From the NCBI RefSeq assembly GCF_018130695.1, contig NZ_JAFCJX010000009.1, forward strand, positions 186,001-250,000: a DNA stretch of 64,000 bases. The letters run 5' to 3'. Every line of letters starts with the position of its first letter. Positions within the stretch are counted from its first letter, which is position 1. The position numbers and the translations under genes are program-made. The notes below the pieces were generated by a model. It was not told the origin of the DNA, made no database searches, and saw nothing but the letters and a program-made list of their open reading frames with translations. This stretch comes from Bradyrhizobium jicamae. GTDB lineage: Bacteria > Pseudomonadota > Alphaproteobacteria > Rhizobiales > Xanthobacteraceae. Below, in pieces: positions 48,941 to 57,573 of this stretch.

Positions 48941-50143
48941 ATGAACGAGCTGGCGCGCCGCATCGCAATCACGATCGGCGCGCTGCTTCTTTTCAGGCTC
49001 GGCAGCCACATCCCGATGACGGGAATTTCGCCCCGCGTTCAGGCCGACCTGCTTTCAGCGATCGGCGCCGCCCGCATCTCGATCTTCGCGCTCTCCGTGA
49101 TTCCCTATCTGAGCGCCGCGATCCTGCTCCAGCTTGTCGCCGTCGTGTGGGGAAGGCTGAGTGCGCTCGAGCGATCCGGCGAAATCGGCCGGCGCAGAAT
49201 CGCCCGCTACACGCTGGTCCTGACACTGCTCATTGCATCGTTCCAGGCGTTCGGTGTTGCGTCCGGCCTGCAGGGTATTTCAGGCGTCGTCAGCGAGCCC
49301 GGCGCCTGGTTCCTGGTTTCGGCCACGGCAACGATGGTGGGCGGGGTGTTTTGCCTGGTCTGGCTCAGCGAGCAAATCACCCGGCACGGGATCGGTAACG
49401 GGCTCGCGCTCATTCTGGTTGTCGGCATCATCGTCTCGCTGCCGGGGGACATCGCCAACACTTTTGAACTGTTGAGACAGGGCGCGCTCCCCGGTGGTCT
49501 TGGGCCGTTGCTGGCCGTCATCTCGGTGGCGCTGGTAGCTGTCGTCGTGTTTTTCGAAGGCGCGCGGCGGAGTGTCCCGGTGCAATACGCCGCGCGGCAG
49601 GTCGGACAATCCGTGATTGAGCCGCAGTCCTCGGTGCTGTCGATCAAGATCAACAGCGCCGGATTCCTGATTCCCTCCACGGTCACGCCCTGGGTGTTCT
49701 ATCTGCCGCTGGCGCTCGCGACCTTCGTGTTCGGCCAAACGTCCTGGTTGGCCAGGGCATATGGACACCTTAAGTTCGGCCAGCCGGTGCACATGGTGCT
49801 CGGATCCATCGTGATCTTCGTGCTGGCCTTCATCTACACGGCCTATGTGCTGGATCCCGAGCAGGCCGCCGAGACCCTGCAAAAGCAGGGCGGAACGATA
49901 CAAGGCGTCGCGCCTGGGGAAGCGACGGTCGAGCATCTCGATCGCGTCGCGTCATTGACGACCGTCGTCGGAGCCGTCTACCTCGTGGCGATCGTGTTGA
50001 TTCCGGAGCTGCTGGTGGCCTGGGGCGAACTGCCCTTTCTTTTTGGTGGTGGTTCGGTGCTGATTGTGGTTTGCACTATTCTGGATCTGAAAAAACAGGT
50101 GTGCGATCTCTCGCTCACCACTCGTGGGGGCGAACGCAAATGA
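48941..50143 (+). CDS. Divergent SecY paralogue (second SecY-like channel protein)
   Basis: 400 residues with ten predicted membrane helices in the SecY order. Shared landmarks: [76 protein letters not shown]. Differences from the adjacent secY product: the segment between IPMTGI and IFALSV is 18 residues instead of 32, removing the plug signature; the C5 loop reads [13 protein letters not shown], with alanine 324 where E. coli R357 and its equivalents lie; and the C-terminal basic tail is missing. It is intact, lies 14 nt after secY and overlaps adk by 4 nt (ATGA). Codon use looks less biased than in neighbours (AGG, TTG, CTT occur). Function unknown; a specialised export channel or a SecY modulator are possibilities. 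Confidence 0.9.
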   Translation: MNELARRIAITIGALLLFRLGSHIPMTGISPRVQADLLSAIGAARISIFALSVIPYLSAAILLQLVAVVWGRLSALERSGEIGRRRIARYTLVLTLLIASFQAFGVASGLQGISGVVSEPGAWFLVSATATMVGGVFCLVWLSEQITRHGIGNGLALILVVGIIVSLPGDIANTFELLRQGALPGGLGPLLAVISVALVAVVVFFEGARRSVPVQYAARQVGQSVIEPQSSVLSIKINSAGFLIPSTVTPWVFYLPLALATFVFGQTSWLARAYGHLKFGQPVHMVLGSIVIFVLAFIYTAYVLDPEQAAETLQKQGGTIQGVAPGEATVEHLDRVASLTTVVGAVYLVAIVLIPELLVAWGELPFLFGGGSVLIVVCTILDLKKQVCDLSLTTRGGERK

Positions 50144-50982
50144 GATTGATTCTTCTCGGACCGCCTGGCTCGGGCAAGGGGACCCAGGCCCAGCGGCTGG
50201 TGCACAAGCACGGCATCGTCCAGCTCTCGACCGGCGAGATGCTGCGCGCCGCGGTTGCCGCCGGCACGCCGATCGGGCTGCAGGCCAAGGAGATCATGGC
50301 CAATGGCGGCCTCGTTCCCGACGAGGTTGTGGTGGGAATCATCGCCGACCGCATCGAGCAGGCGGATGCCAAGAAGGGTTTCATCCTCGACGGTTTCCCG
50401 CGCACGGTGCCGCAGGCCGCTGCCCTCGACGAACTGCTCCGCAAGAAGCACCTCAAGCTCGACGCCGTGGTCGAGCTGCGCGTCAATGAGAGTGCGCTCC
50501 TGGAGCGCGTCGAGCGCCGCGCCCAGGAGACCCGCGCCCGTGGCGAGGAAGTCCGCCTCGACGACACCCCGGAAGTGCTGACCAAGCGCCTCGCCCAGTA
50601 CCGCTCGCTGACCGAGCCGCTGATTCACTATTATTCGGAGAAGCGCAAGCTGCTGACCGTCGATGGCATGATGACCATCGAGCACGTCACTCGCGACATC
50701 AACCGAATCCTTGGCGCCATCGGAGCCCTGGAACCGAAGGAACACGCCGCGGAACCGGCCAGGAAGGCCGCCAAGGGCGCCAAGACATCCGCGAAGAAGC
50801 CGGCCAAGAAGGCAGCGAAAGTTGCCAGGAAGGCCGCCAAACCGGCCAAAAAGGCCGCTAAAGGGGCAAAAAAGGCCGCGAAATCAGCCAAAAAGCCCGC
50901 CAAAGGCGGGGGTGCCAAGAAGGCCAAGAAAGCCGCCAAAAAGGCTGCAAAAAAGCTGACGAAAAAGCGAGCTAAGCGCTAG
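50140..50982 (+). CDS. adk: Adenylate kinase with a lysine/alanine-rich C-terminal tail
   Basis: 280 residues. The enzyme proper (1-200) has the P-loop GPPGSGKGT at 7-15, the AMP-binding STGEMLR and [10 protein letters not shown] motifs, and a short LID. Residues about 205-280 are an extension made almost wholly of lysine and alanine (repeats like AKKAAK and AKPAKK), resembling a histone H1 tail and likely to bind nucleic acid. The adenylate kinases I know of this short-LID type are about 190-220 residues. The ATG overlaps the stop of the SecY paralogue, so it is translated coupled to it. Confidence 0.96.
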   Translation: MRLILLGPPGSGKGTQAQRLVHKHGIVQLSTGEMLRAAVAAGTPIGLQAKEIMANGGLVPDEVVVGIIADRIEQADAKKGFILDGFPRTVPQAAALDELLRKKHLKLDAVVELRVNESALLERVERRAQETRARGEEVRLDDTPEVLTKRLAQYRSLTEPLIHYYSEKRKLLTVDGMMTIEHVTRDINRILGAIGALEPKEHAAEPARKAAKGAKTSAKKPAKKAAKVARKAAKPAKKAAKGAKKAAKSAKKPAKGGGAKKAKKAAKKAAKKLTKKRAKR

Positions 50983-50988
50983 GGGCGG

Positions 50989-51017
50989 TTGACGAAACCG
51001 ACATGAATCCTTTAATA
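50989..51017 (+). promoter_or_regulatory. Candidate alpha-operon promoter
   Basis: TTGACG (50989-50994), 17-bp spacer, TTAATA (51012-51017), in the 189-nt gap between adk and rpsM. It would allow rpsM-rpsK-rpoA-rplQ to be transcribed independently. Confidence 0.5.
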
Positions 51018-51171
51018 AGCCCCGCATCCAAGTCGGATAGTTTTATGACGATGCCGGGCCCCACAAGGACATGAGGGGAGGGCGTCGTGTTCGCGTTTGC
51101 GGACACCTGCCCGAGATAGCAAGAACTTAAGCCCGCATCCTCCGAGAGGATCGGCAACAGGAGAGAAGGCC

Positions 51172-51540
51172 GTGGCCCGTATTGCCGGCGTGAACATCCC
51201 CACCAACAAGCGCGTGCTGATCGCGCTTCAGTACATCCACGGCATCGGCCAGAAGAATGCGGCCGACATCCTGGAGAAGGTCAAGATTCCGGTCGAGCGC
51301 CGCGTCAGCCAGCTCTCCGACCAGGAAGTCCTGCAGATCCGCGAAGTGATCGACCGCGACTATCTCGTCGAGGGCGACCTGCGTCGTGAGGTCGGCATCA
51401 ACATCAAGCGGCTGATGGACCTCGGCTGCTATCGTGGCCTGCGTCATCGCCGCGGCCTGCCGGTGCGCGGCCAGCGCACCCACACCAATGCGCGCACGCG
51501 CAAGGGTCCGGCCAAGGCGATCGCCGGCAAGAAGAAGTAA
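51172..51540 (+). CDS. rpsM: 30S ribosomal protein S13
   Basis: 122 residues from a GTG start with AGGAGAGAAGG upstream. Typical [20 protein letters not shown] and C-terminal [20 protein letters not shown]. It contacts the 50S subunit through the A-site finger bridge. First gene of the alpha operon. Confidence 0.98.
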   Translation: MARIAGVNIPTNKRVLIALQYIHGIGQKNAADILEKVKIPVERRVSQLSDQEVLQIREVIDRDYLVEGDLRREVGINIKRLMDLGCYRGLRHRRGLPVRGQRTHTNARTRKGPAKAIAGKKK

Positions 51541-51552
51541 AGTTTCGCGAAT

Positions 51553-51601
51553 AGCGAATAGTGGGTGGCGAATAGTTACTATTCGCTACTCGCCATTCGC
51601 T
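51553..51601. repeat. Palindromic element between rpsM and rpsK
   Basis: Two 24-nt arms (51553-51576 and 51578-51601) that pair with four mismatches, built from ATTCGCT/AGCGAAT units (AGCGAATAGTGGGTGGCGAA on the left arm). It resembles the tuf-rpsJ palindrome and Bradyrhizobium intergenic palindromes. It lies within a ribosomal operon and would form a long hairpin in the mRNA. Confidence 0.7.
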
Positions 51602-51666
51602 AATCACGTTTTTAGGTGTAGCCGCTGGCACTACGGCGGCGTTTGAGATCACAGGAAAGGTTTGAA

Positions 51667-52056
51667 ATGGGCAAGGAAGCCACCCGCGTCCGCCGTCGCG
51701 AACGCAAGAACATCGCCTCCGGCATCGCGCACGTGAATTCGTCGTTCAACAACACCACCATCACCATCACCGACGCGCAGGGCAACACCATTGCCTGGTC
51801 GTCGGCAGGCACGATGGGCTTCAAGGGCTCGCGCAAGTCGACCCCGTATGCCGCGCAGGTCGCAGCCGAAGATGTTTCCAAGAAGGCGCAGGAACACGGC
51901 ATGCGCACGCTGGAAGTTGAAGTGGCCGGCCCCGGTTCGGGCCGTGAGTCGGCGCTCCGTGCGCTGCAGGCTGCGGGCTTCACCGTCACCTCGATCCGCG
52001 ACGTGACCACGATCCCGCACAATGGTTGCCGTCCGCGCAAGCGCCGGCGCGTTTGA
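51667..52056 (+). CDS. rpsK: 30S ribosomal protein S11
   Basis: 129 residues from [20 protein letters not shown]. Conserved [33 protein letters not shown] and the C-terminal [13 protein letters not shown] are present. It forms part of the platform at the mRNA exit. A terminator-like hairpin follows. Confidence 0.99.
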   Translation: MGKEATRVRRRERKNIASGIAHVNSSFNNTTITITDAQGNTIAWSSAGTMGFKGSRKSTPYAAQVAAEDVSKKAQEHGMRTLEVEVAGPGSGRESALRALQAAGFTVTSIRDVTTIPHNGCRPRKRRRV

Positions 52057-52066
52057 TCTGATGAAG

Positions 52067-52100
52067 TCGCGGACGGCCCGGCCGTCCGCGATGGTTTTTT
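52067..52100 (+). terminator. Terminator-like hairpin between rpsK and rpoA
   Basis: TCGCGGACGGC (52067-52077), loop CCG, GCCGTCCGCGA (52081-52091), then TGGTTTTTT. A perfect 11-bp stem plus six T within an operon suggests partial termination (attenuation) before rpoA. Confidence 0.7.
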
Positions 52101-52176
52101 GGAATTTGACCGCGCGGACAGTTCCGCGATCTCCAACGCCGGTGTGGGCCGATCGATCGGCCCGGATGGCCGGCAA

Positions 52177-53208
52177 ATGGGTGAACCAGTGACGATCCAG
52201 AAAAATTGGCAGGAATTGATTCGACCGAACAAGCTGGTGGTGACGCCGGGTTCGGACGCTTCGCGCTTCGCGACCATCGTCGCCGAGCCGCTCGAGCGCG
52301 GCTTCGGCCAGACCCTCGGCAACGCTCTGCGCCGCATTCTGCTCTCCTCGCTGCAGGGCGCCGCCGTGCAGTCGGTGCACATCGACGGCGTGCTGCACGA
52401 GTTCTCCTCGATCGCGGGCGTCCGTGAGGACGTCACCGACATCGTGCTCAACATCAAGGACATCTCGATCAAGATGCAGGGCGAAGGCCCGAAGCGCATG
52501 GTCGTGAAGAAGCAGGGCCCGGGCGCCGTCACCGCCGGCGACATCCAGACCGTCGGCGACGTCACCGTGCTGAACCCCGACCTGCAGCTCTGCACGCTGG
52601 ACGACGGCGCCGAGATACGCATGGAGTTCACGGTCACCACCGGCAAGGGCTATGTCGCCGCCGAGCGTAACCGTCCCGAGGACGCGCCGATCGGCCTGAT
52701 CCCGGTCGACAGCCTGTTCTCGCCGGTCCGCAAGGTCTCCTACAAGGTCGAGAACACCCGCGAGGGCCAGATCCTCGACTACGACAAGCTGACCATGACG
52801 ATCGAGACCAACGGCGCGATCACGCCGGATGACGCGGTGGCCTATGCCGCGCGCATCCTGCAGGATCAGCTCAACGTGTTCGTCAACTTCGAAGAGCCGC
52901 GCAAGGAAGTCGCGCAGGAGATCATCCCGGATCTCGCCTTCAACCCGGCGTTCCTCAAGAAGGTCGACGAGCTCGAGCTGTCGGTGCGTTCGGCCAACTG
53001 CCTGAAGAACGACAACATCGTCTACATCGGCGACCTCGTGCAGAAGAGCGAAGCGGAAATGCTCCGCACTCCGAACTTCGGCCGCAAGTCGCTGAACGAG
53101 ATCAAGGAAGTGCTGGCCCAGATGGGTCTGCACCTCGGCATGGAAGTGCCGGGCTGGCCGCCGGAGAACATCGACGAGCTCGCCAAGCGCTTCGAGGATC
53201 ACTACTGA
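52177..53208 (+). CDS. rpoA: DNA-directed RNA polymerase subunit alpha
   Basis: 343 residues from ATG at 52177 ([14 protein letters not shown]); a GTG at 52189 (339 residues) is an alternative. The N-terminal assembly domain has [20 protein letters not shown], and the C-terminal domain has [20 protein letters not shown] for UP-element and activator contacts. It completes the set of polymerase genes in this window with rpoB and rpoC. Confidence 0.98.
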   Translation: MGEPVTIQKNWQELIRPNKLVVTPGSDASRFATIVAEPLERGFGQTLGNALRRILLSSLQGAAVQSVHIDGVLHEFSSIAGVREDVTDIVLNIKDISIKMQGEGPKRMVVKKQGPGAVTAGDIQTVGDVTVLNPDLQLCTLDDGAEIRMEFTVTTGKGYVAAERNRPEDAPIGLIPVDSLFSPVRKVSYKVENTREGQILDYDKLTMTIETNGAITPDDAVAYAARILQDQLNVFVNFEEPRKEVAQEIIPDLAFNPAFLKKVDELELSVRSANCLKNDNIVYIGDLVQKSEAEMLRTPNFGRKSLNEIKEVLAQMGLHLGMEVPGWPPENIDELAKRFEDHY

Positions 53209-53214
53209 GTTGCG

Positions 53215-53245
53215 TGATGGCCGGCTTGTCCGGCCGTCATGTTTT
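53215..53245 (+). terminator. Hairpin between rpoA and rplQ, weak terminator
   Basis: TGATGGCCGG (53215-53224) pairs with CCGGCCGTCA (53230-53239) through one G-U pair, followed by TGTTTT. Possibly lets only part of the transcripts continue into rplQ. Confidence 0.5.
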
Positions 53246-53322
53246 AACGGGCGAACGCAGGTAGCCCACCTGAGCAACATGTCCGACGAACCGTCGCGGC
53301 AGTCAAAGTAAGGAATACAGAA

Positions 53323-53739
53323 ATGCGTCACGGCAAGGTTCATCGGAAGCTCAACCGCACCGCCGAGCATCGGCGTGCGATGTTCGCCAACATGGCGGCA
53401 GCCCTGATCAAGCACGAGCAGATCGTCACCACGCTGCCGAAGGCCAAGGAGCTGCGTCCGATCGTCGAGAAGCTCGTCACCCTCGGCAAGAAGGGCGGTC
53501 TCGCCCTGCGCCGCCAGGCGATCTCGGAGCTGCGCGACGTCGACCAGGTCAAGAAGCTGTTCGACACGCTGGCCACCCGCTACAAGGACCGCCAGGGCGG
53601 CTACACCCGCATCATCAAGGCCGGCTTCCGCTACGGCGACAACGCGGCGATGGCCGTGATCGAGTTCGTCGACCGCGACGTCGACGCCAAGGGCCAGGAC
53701 TCCGGTCCGGTCCAGGAGAAGGAAGCCGAGGCGGCGTAA
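53323..53739 (+). CDS. rplQ: 50S ribosomal protein L17
   Basis: 138 residues from [20 protein letters not shown], with the conserved [24 protein letters not shown] segment (here [12 protein letters not shown]) and [17 protein letters not shown]. It lies at the tunnel exit. It closes the ribosomal block and is followed by a strong terminator. Confidence 0.98.
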   Translation: MRHGKVHRKLNRTAEHRRAMFANMAAALIKHEQIVTTLPKAKELRPIVEKLVTLGKKGGLALRRQAISELRDVDQVKKLFDTLATRYKDRQGGYTRIIKAGFRYGDNAAMAVIEFVDRDVDAKGQDSGPVQEKEAEAA

Positions 53740-53761
53740 GCCTCAGCGGATAAGAGTTTCG

Positions 53762-53792
53762 AAAGCGGCGCCTTTTGGGCGCCGCTTTTTTG
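53762..53792 (+). terminator. Rho-independent terminator after rplQ
   Basis: AGCGGCGCC (53764-53772) pairs with GGCGCCGCT (53778-53786), followed by TTTTTT. It ends the ribosomal protein block. Confidence 0.95.
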
Positions 53793-53862
53793 TATGGCGC
53801 GTCGAATTCTCATGCCGCGCACGATCATTTTTTCAAATGCGATTTTTGCCCGGGAGGCTTCA

Positions 53863-54699
53863 ATGAGGATTGTGCTGGGGATCGCGCTCGCATTGCTGAT
53901 GTCGCCGGCGGCCAGCGAGACGCTGGTCGAGCGCGGCGCTTATCTCGTGGGTAGCGTCATGGTCTGCCACAACTGCCACACCCCGCGCGGTCCGCAAGGT
54001 TTCGATATGTCGCGCGCGCTGTCGGGCGGCCAGACCTTCGACGAGCCCGCCTTCAAGGTCACCGGCTCCAACATCACCCCGGACAAGGACACCGGCATCG
54101 GCAAATGGAGCGACGCCGAGCTCAAGCACTTCCTGGTCAGCGGCGTCAGGCCCGATAGCACAAAGGTCGCGCCGATCATGCCGACCGGGTTCTACACCGT
54201 GCTCACCGCACGCGATCTCGACGCGCTGGTGGCCTATCTGCGCTCGGTGCCGGCCGTGCCTCATGAGGTGCCGGCGCCGGAATACCGGATTGCGCTGAAG
54301 CCGGAGGTGCCGACCTATGCCGGCAAGCAGGCGAGTGAGGCTGAGCTGGCCGACAAGCTCGCGCGCGGCCGCTATCTCCTGACCATCGCGCATTGCCTGG
54401 AATGTCACACGCCGGAAGGCCCGTCCGCCGTGCACGACTTCGCCAAGGCGAGCGGCAAGGGCGGCCGCACCTTCAAGGGGCCATGGGGCGAATCCAGGTC
54501 TCCGAACATCACCTCGCATGCGCAGTCCGGCATTGGTGCGTGGAGCGACGACGAGATCAAGCGCGCCATCACGCAAGGCGTCGCGCGCGACGGCCACAAG
54601 ATGAAGCCGCCGATGGCGTATGCGGGCTATGCGACCATGAGCCCGCAGGATCTGGACGCGCTCGTCGCCTTCGTCCGGACGCTGCCGCCGCGCGAATAG
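53863..54699 (+). CDS. Dihaem c-type cytochrome
   Basis: 278 residues. An N-terminal signal peptide (MRIVLGIALALLMSPAAS) directs it to the periplasm. Two haem-binding CxxCH motifs: CHNCH at 35-39 and CLECH at 178-182, each followed by a domain ending in a similar YLRSVP or FVRTLP element, so the protein is a tandem of two related cytochrome c domains. Such proteins pass electrons from periplasmic dehydrogenases; the partner is not evident here. CGGGAGGC precedes the ATG. Confidence 0.93.
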   Translation: MRIVLGIALALLMSPAASETLVERGAYLVGSVMVCHNCHTPRGPQGFDMSRALSGGQTFDEPAFKVTGSNITPDKDTGIGKWSDAELKHFLVSGVRPDSTKVAPIMPTGFYTVLTARDLDALVAYLRSVPAVPHEVPAPEYRIALKPEVPTYAGKQASEAELADKLARGRYLLTIAHCLECHTPEGPSAVHDFAKASGKGGRTFKGPWGESRSPNITSHAQSGIGAWSDDEIKRAITQGVARDGHKMKPPMAYAGYATMSPQDLDALVAFVRTLPPRE

Positions 54700-54716
54700 C
54701 GGCCATGCGGAACCTG

Positions 54717-54792
54717 GAGCATGATCCGGAAAAGTGTGAAGCGGTTTTCCCTCGCGACAAACGCCGAAGGCGTTTGCGCGGAGATCATGCTC
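54717..54792. repeat. Palindromic intergenic repeat (about 76 bp)
   Basis: Outer arms GAGCATGATC (54717-54726) and GATCATGCTC (54783-54792), inner hairpin CAAACGCCGAAGGCGTTTG. This GAGCATGATC-type element is a familiar interspersed repeat of Rhizobiales from memory. Confidence 0.7.
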
Positions 54793-54804
54793 AAACAAAG
54801 AGCT

Positions 54805-54847
54805 AAAGCGCGATGACGAATTCAACCCAATCTCATCGCGCTTTTTG
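54805..54847. terminator. Terminator-like hairpin downstream of the cytochrome gene
   Basis: AAAGCGCGATGA (54805-54816) pairs perfectly with TCATCGCGCTTT (54833-54844), and the T tract continues to 54846. Confidence 0.75.
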
Positions 54848-54924
54848 CCTCACGCATCGGTGAGGGCGGTTGAAGCTCTTTGTGCAGCGCACGATATCTC
54901 TGTCAGCAACCACGGAGATCACAC

Positions 54925-55713
54925 ATGAACATCGACCTGTCCGGAAAGACGGCGCTCGTCACCGGCTCGACCGCCGGCATCGGTCACGCCATCGCCAAGG
55001 GCCTCGCCGAGTCAGGGGCGAGCGTCGTGATCAATGGCCGCGGCCAGGACAAGGTCGATGCGGCCGTGAGCAAGCTGGAAGGGACGGGGGCCAAGATCCG
55101 CGGCATCGCCGCCGACGTCTCGACCGCGTCCGGCTGCAAGGCGCTGGTATCAGCGCTGCCGGAGGTCGACATCCTCATCAACAACGCCGGCATCTTCGAG
55201 CCGAAGGAGTTCTTCGACATCCCCGACGAGGACTGGAGCCGCTTCTACGAGGTCAATGTGATGAGCGGCGTGCGGCTGTCGCGCGCGTATCTCAAGGGCA
55301 TGCTCAAGCGCAATTGGGGCCGCATCGTCTTCATCTCCTCGGAGTCCGGGCTCAACATTCCCGTCGAGATGATTCACTACGGCATGACCAAGACCGCCCA
55401 GCTCTCGGTCGCGCGCGGGCTGGCGCAGCTCACCCGCGGCACCGGCGTCACCGTCAATTCCGTGCTGCCGGGACCGACCATGTCGGAAGGCGTCGAGACC
55501 TTCGTGAGGGATCTTGCGAAGCAGAACGGCCAGTCGGTCGATGAGGCCGCCGCCAATTTCGTCAGGCAGCATCGCCCGAGCTCGCTGATCCAGCGCTTCG
55601 CCAGCGTCGAGGAGATCGCCAACATGGTGGTTTATGTTGCCTCGAAGGAGGCATCAGTGACCAACGGCGCGGCCTTGCGCGCCGAGGGCGGCATCGTCAA
55701 CACCATCGCTTGA
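54925..55713 (+). CDS. SDR family oxidoreductase
   Basis: 262 residues. TGSTAGIG at 13-20, NNAG in ILINNAGIF, catalytic serine in ISSESG, and YGMTK as YxxxK. The C-terminal part is longer than in the other two SDRs of the window and lacks the usual DGG motif (it has RAEGG). Substrate unknown. Start at ATG 54925 after CGGAGATCACAC. The DUF1330 gene follows after 8 nt, so the two form an operon. Confidence 0.92.
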   Translation: MNIDLSGKTALVTGSTAGIGHAIAKGLAESGASVVINGRGQDKVDAAVSKLEGTGAKIRGIAADVSTASGCKALVSALPEVDILINNAGIFEPKEFFDIPDEDWSRFYEVNVMSGVRLSRAYLKGMLKRNWGRIVFISSESGLNIPVEMIHYGMTKTAQLSVARGLAQLTRGTGVTVNSVLPGPTMSEGVETFVRDLAKQNGQSVDEAAANFVRQHRPSSLIQRFASVEEIANMVVYVASKEASVTNGAALRAEGGIVNTIA

Positions 55714-55721
55714 GCACGCAC

Positions 55722-56018
55722 ATGACAGCCTATGTGATTTCCGAAGTCGAGATGCGTGACCCCGACGGTTTCGAGGCCTATCGCACGCTCGCCGCAAAGA
55801 CCATCGCGCAATTTGGCGGCCGCTATCTCGTCCGCGGCGGCAAGGCCGAGCTCGCCGAAGGCAATTTGCCGCCCAAATCCATCGTGATCGTCGAATTCCC
55901 CACCATGGCGCGGCTGAAGGAATGGTATGCTTCGCCGGAATACGCCGAGGCGTTGAAGATCCGCGCAGACGCGCTGGAGCGGCGGCTGGTGTTCGTCGAG
56001 GGTGTGGAACAAACTTAG
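55722..56018 (+). CDS. DUF1330 family protein
   Basis: 98 residues with the family pattern YVISEVEMRDPDGFEAYRTL, FGGRYLVRGGKAE, and IVEFPTMARLKEWYASPEY. This is a small dimeric alpha/beta-barrel fold of unknown function. It lies in an operon with the SDR upstream. The last 49 nt before its final codons occur again after the ClC gene (57403-57451). Confidence 0.9.
   Translation: MTAYVISEVEMRDPDGFEAYRTLAAKTIAQFGGRYLVRGGKAELAEGNLPPKSIVIVEFPTMARLKEWYASPEYAEALKIRADALERRLVFVEGVEQT
55958..56006 (+). repeat. Direct repeat, left copy (49 bp)
   Basis: Lies inside the 3' end of the DUF1330 gene, coding for IRADALERRLVFVEGV. The right copy at 57403-57451 differs at three positions. The two copies bracket the ClC gene. 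Confidence 0.9.
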
Positions 56019-56051
56019 CTGATCTGCTCGCTGGCCGCTTCAATTCGCGGC

Positions 56052-57401
56052 GTGATCGGTATAGACCGCGTTATGGTTATAGTCCGGTCTATCCGCAACA
56101 GGCGGCGGTTGAGGATCACGTCTGCGCGGTGGCAACGGCGGGCCATCTTCCTGCTGGGTGGGATCGTGGTTGGCGCCGCGGCCGTGGGGCTCGCGCTGCT
56201 CGCCGACCTCGCCCAGGAGGCGTTCAGGCTGCTGCTCGCAAAGTGGCGTTACGCCGCGCTGCTGGTGACGCCGCTCGGCTTCCTGCTGTCGGCGTTCCTC
56301 ACCATGCGGCTGTTTCCGGGAGCTCAGGGCAGCGGCATTCCGCAAGCCATCGCCGCGCGCCATCTTGACGATCAGACGGCGCGGGAACGGCTCGTGTCCC
56401 TGCGCATTGCCGTCGGGAAAATTCTCCTCACTCTGTTCGGCCTGTTGTGCGGCGGCTCCGTCGGGCGGGAAGGGCCGACCGTTCAGGTCGGCGCATCCGT
56501 GATGTTCGCGCTCGGGCGCGTCTCGCCGCGCCGCCAGCCCGGATTGATCCTGGCCGGCGCGGCGGCCGGTGTCGCCGCGGCCTTCAACACGCCGCTGGCG
56601 GGAATCGTGTTCGGCATCGAGGAGATGAGTCGTGCCTTCGAGACGCGCACCAGCAGCCTGATCATCGCCGCGGTCATCGCGGCCGGCCTGACGTCACTGG
56701 CGCTGATGGGCAACTACACCTATTTCGGCAGCAGCGCGATGTCGCTGGCCCGCGGCCTCGATTGGCTGGCGGTTCCCGTTTGCGGCGTGGTCGGAGGCGT
56801 TGCAGGGGGGGTGTTCAGCCGTATCGTGATCACGATGGCGCGCGGCCTGCCCAACCCCGTCGGCCGTGCGATCAAGGCGCATCCCTTGTGGTTTGCACTG
56901 GCGTGCGGGCTTGCGGTTGCGATCTGCGGTCTGATCTCCGGCGATACGATCTACGGCACCGGCTATGCGCAGGTGAAGGAAGCGCTTGATCACGGCACGC
57001 CGCTGCCGCAGGATTTCGGCGTGCTCAAGCTGCTGGCGACCGCGTTTGCGGCGATCAGCGGCATACCCGGCGGCATCTTTTCGCCGTCGCTGGCCGTCGG
57101 CGCCGGCCTGGGCAGCAACGTCGCAGTGCTTTTCCACGATGCGCCGATCGGTGCGATCTTGCTGCTCGGCATGGTCTCTTATTTCGCCGGCGTCGTGCAG
57201 GCGCCGATCACGGCCTTCGTGATCGTCACCGAGATGACCGACAATCATGCCATGGTGGTGCCGCTGATGGCCGCGGCGCTGATCGCCCATTTCGTTTCGC
57301 GGATGATCTGCGAGGAGGGGATCTATCACGCGCTCGCCAAGGGTTTTGTCGAGCGGGCGGCGCGTCCGCCGGAGGCGGCAGCTTCGCCCGCGTCGCGGTG
57401 A
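56052..57401 (+). CDS. clcA: ClC-family chloride channel/antiporter
   Basis: 449 residues from GTG at 56052; an ATG at 56073 (MVIVRS) is an alternative. Selectivity filter motifs: GSGIPQ (GSGIPE in E. coli ClcA) near 94, GREGP with the gating glutamate near 140, and GIFSPSLAVGA near 341. About 10-12 membrane helices. No CBS domains are present. It would exchange chloride for protons or conduct chloride at the inner membrane. It is flanked by 49-bp direct repeats derived from the DUF1330 gene, suggesting insertion or duplication. Confidence 0.9.
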   Translation: MIGIDRVMVIVRSIRNRRRLRITSARWQRRAIFLLGGIVVGAAAVGLALLADLAQEAFRLLLAKWRYAALLVTPLGFLLSAFLTMRLFPGAQGSGIPQAIAARHLDDQTARERLVSLRIAVGKILLTLFGLLCGGSVGREGPTVQVGASVMFALGRVSPRRQPGLILAGAAAGVAAAFNTPLAGIVFGIEEMSRAFETRTSSLIIAAVIAAGLTSLALMGNYTYFGSSAMSLARGLDWLAVPVCGVVGGVAGGVFSRIVITMARGLPNPVGRAIKAHPLWFALACGLAVAICGLISGDTIYGTGYAQVKEALDHGTPLPQDFGVLKLLATAFAAISGIPGGIFSPSLAVGAGLGSNVAVLFHDAPIGAILLLGMVSYFAGVVQAPITAFVIVTEMTDNHAMVVPLMAAALIAHFVSRMICEEGIYHALAKGFVERAARPPEAAASPASR

Positions 57402-57402
57402 C

Positions 57403-57451
57403 GATCCGCGCTGACGCGCTGGAGCGGCGGCTGGTGTTTGTCGAGGGCGTG
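57403..57451 (+). repeat. Direct repeat, right copy (49 bp)
   Basis: Duplicate of the DUF1330 3' end, 46 of 49 bases identical to 55958-56006. Still reads IRADALERRLVFVEGV in frame but is detached from any complete gene, so it is a leftover fragment. Confidence 0.9.
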
Positions 57452-57573
57452 CCGGGGAAGGTCTTTCTGACGCAACGAAGGCACTTCGGGCGGCCGCGCA
57501 GGCGAAGTAGCTGTGTCTTGCTGGATGACGAGGAGCGCCTTGCGCAGGGCGCTCCTCGCGCTGGTCACGCCGA

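Noticed and set aside
48941..50143. SecY paralogue considered a decaying pseudogene
   Set aside because: No frameshift or internal stop, all ten membrane helices retained, coupled start of adk; the substitutions are concentrated at specific functional sites.
50760..50970. Lysine/alanine tract of adk considered a frameshift artefact
   Set aside because: The frame is continuous from the enzyme domain to the stop, and the composition is coherent to the end, so it is treated as a real extension.
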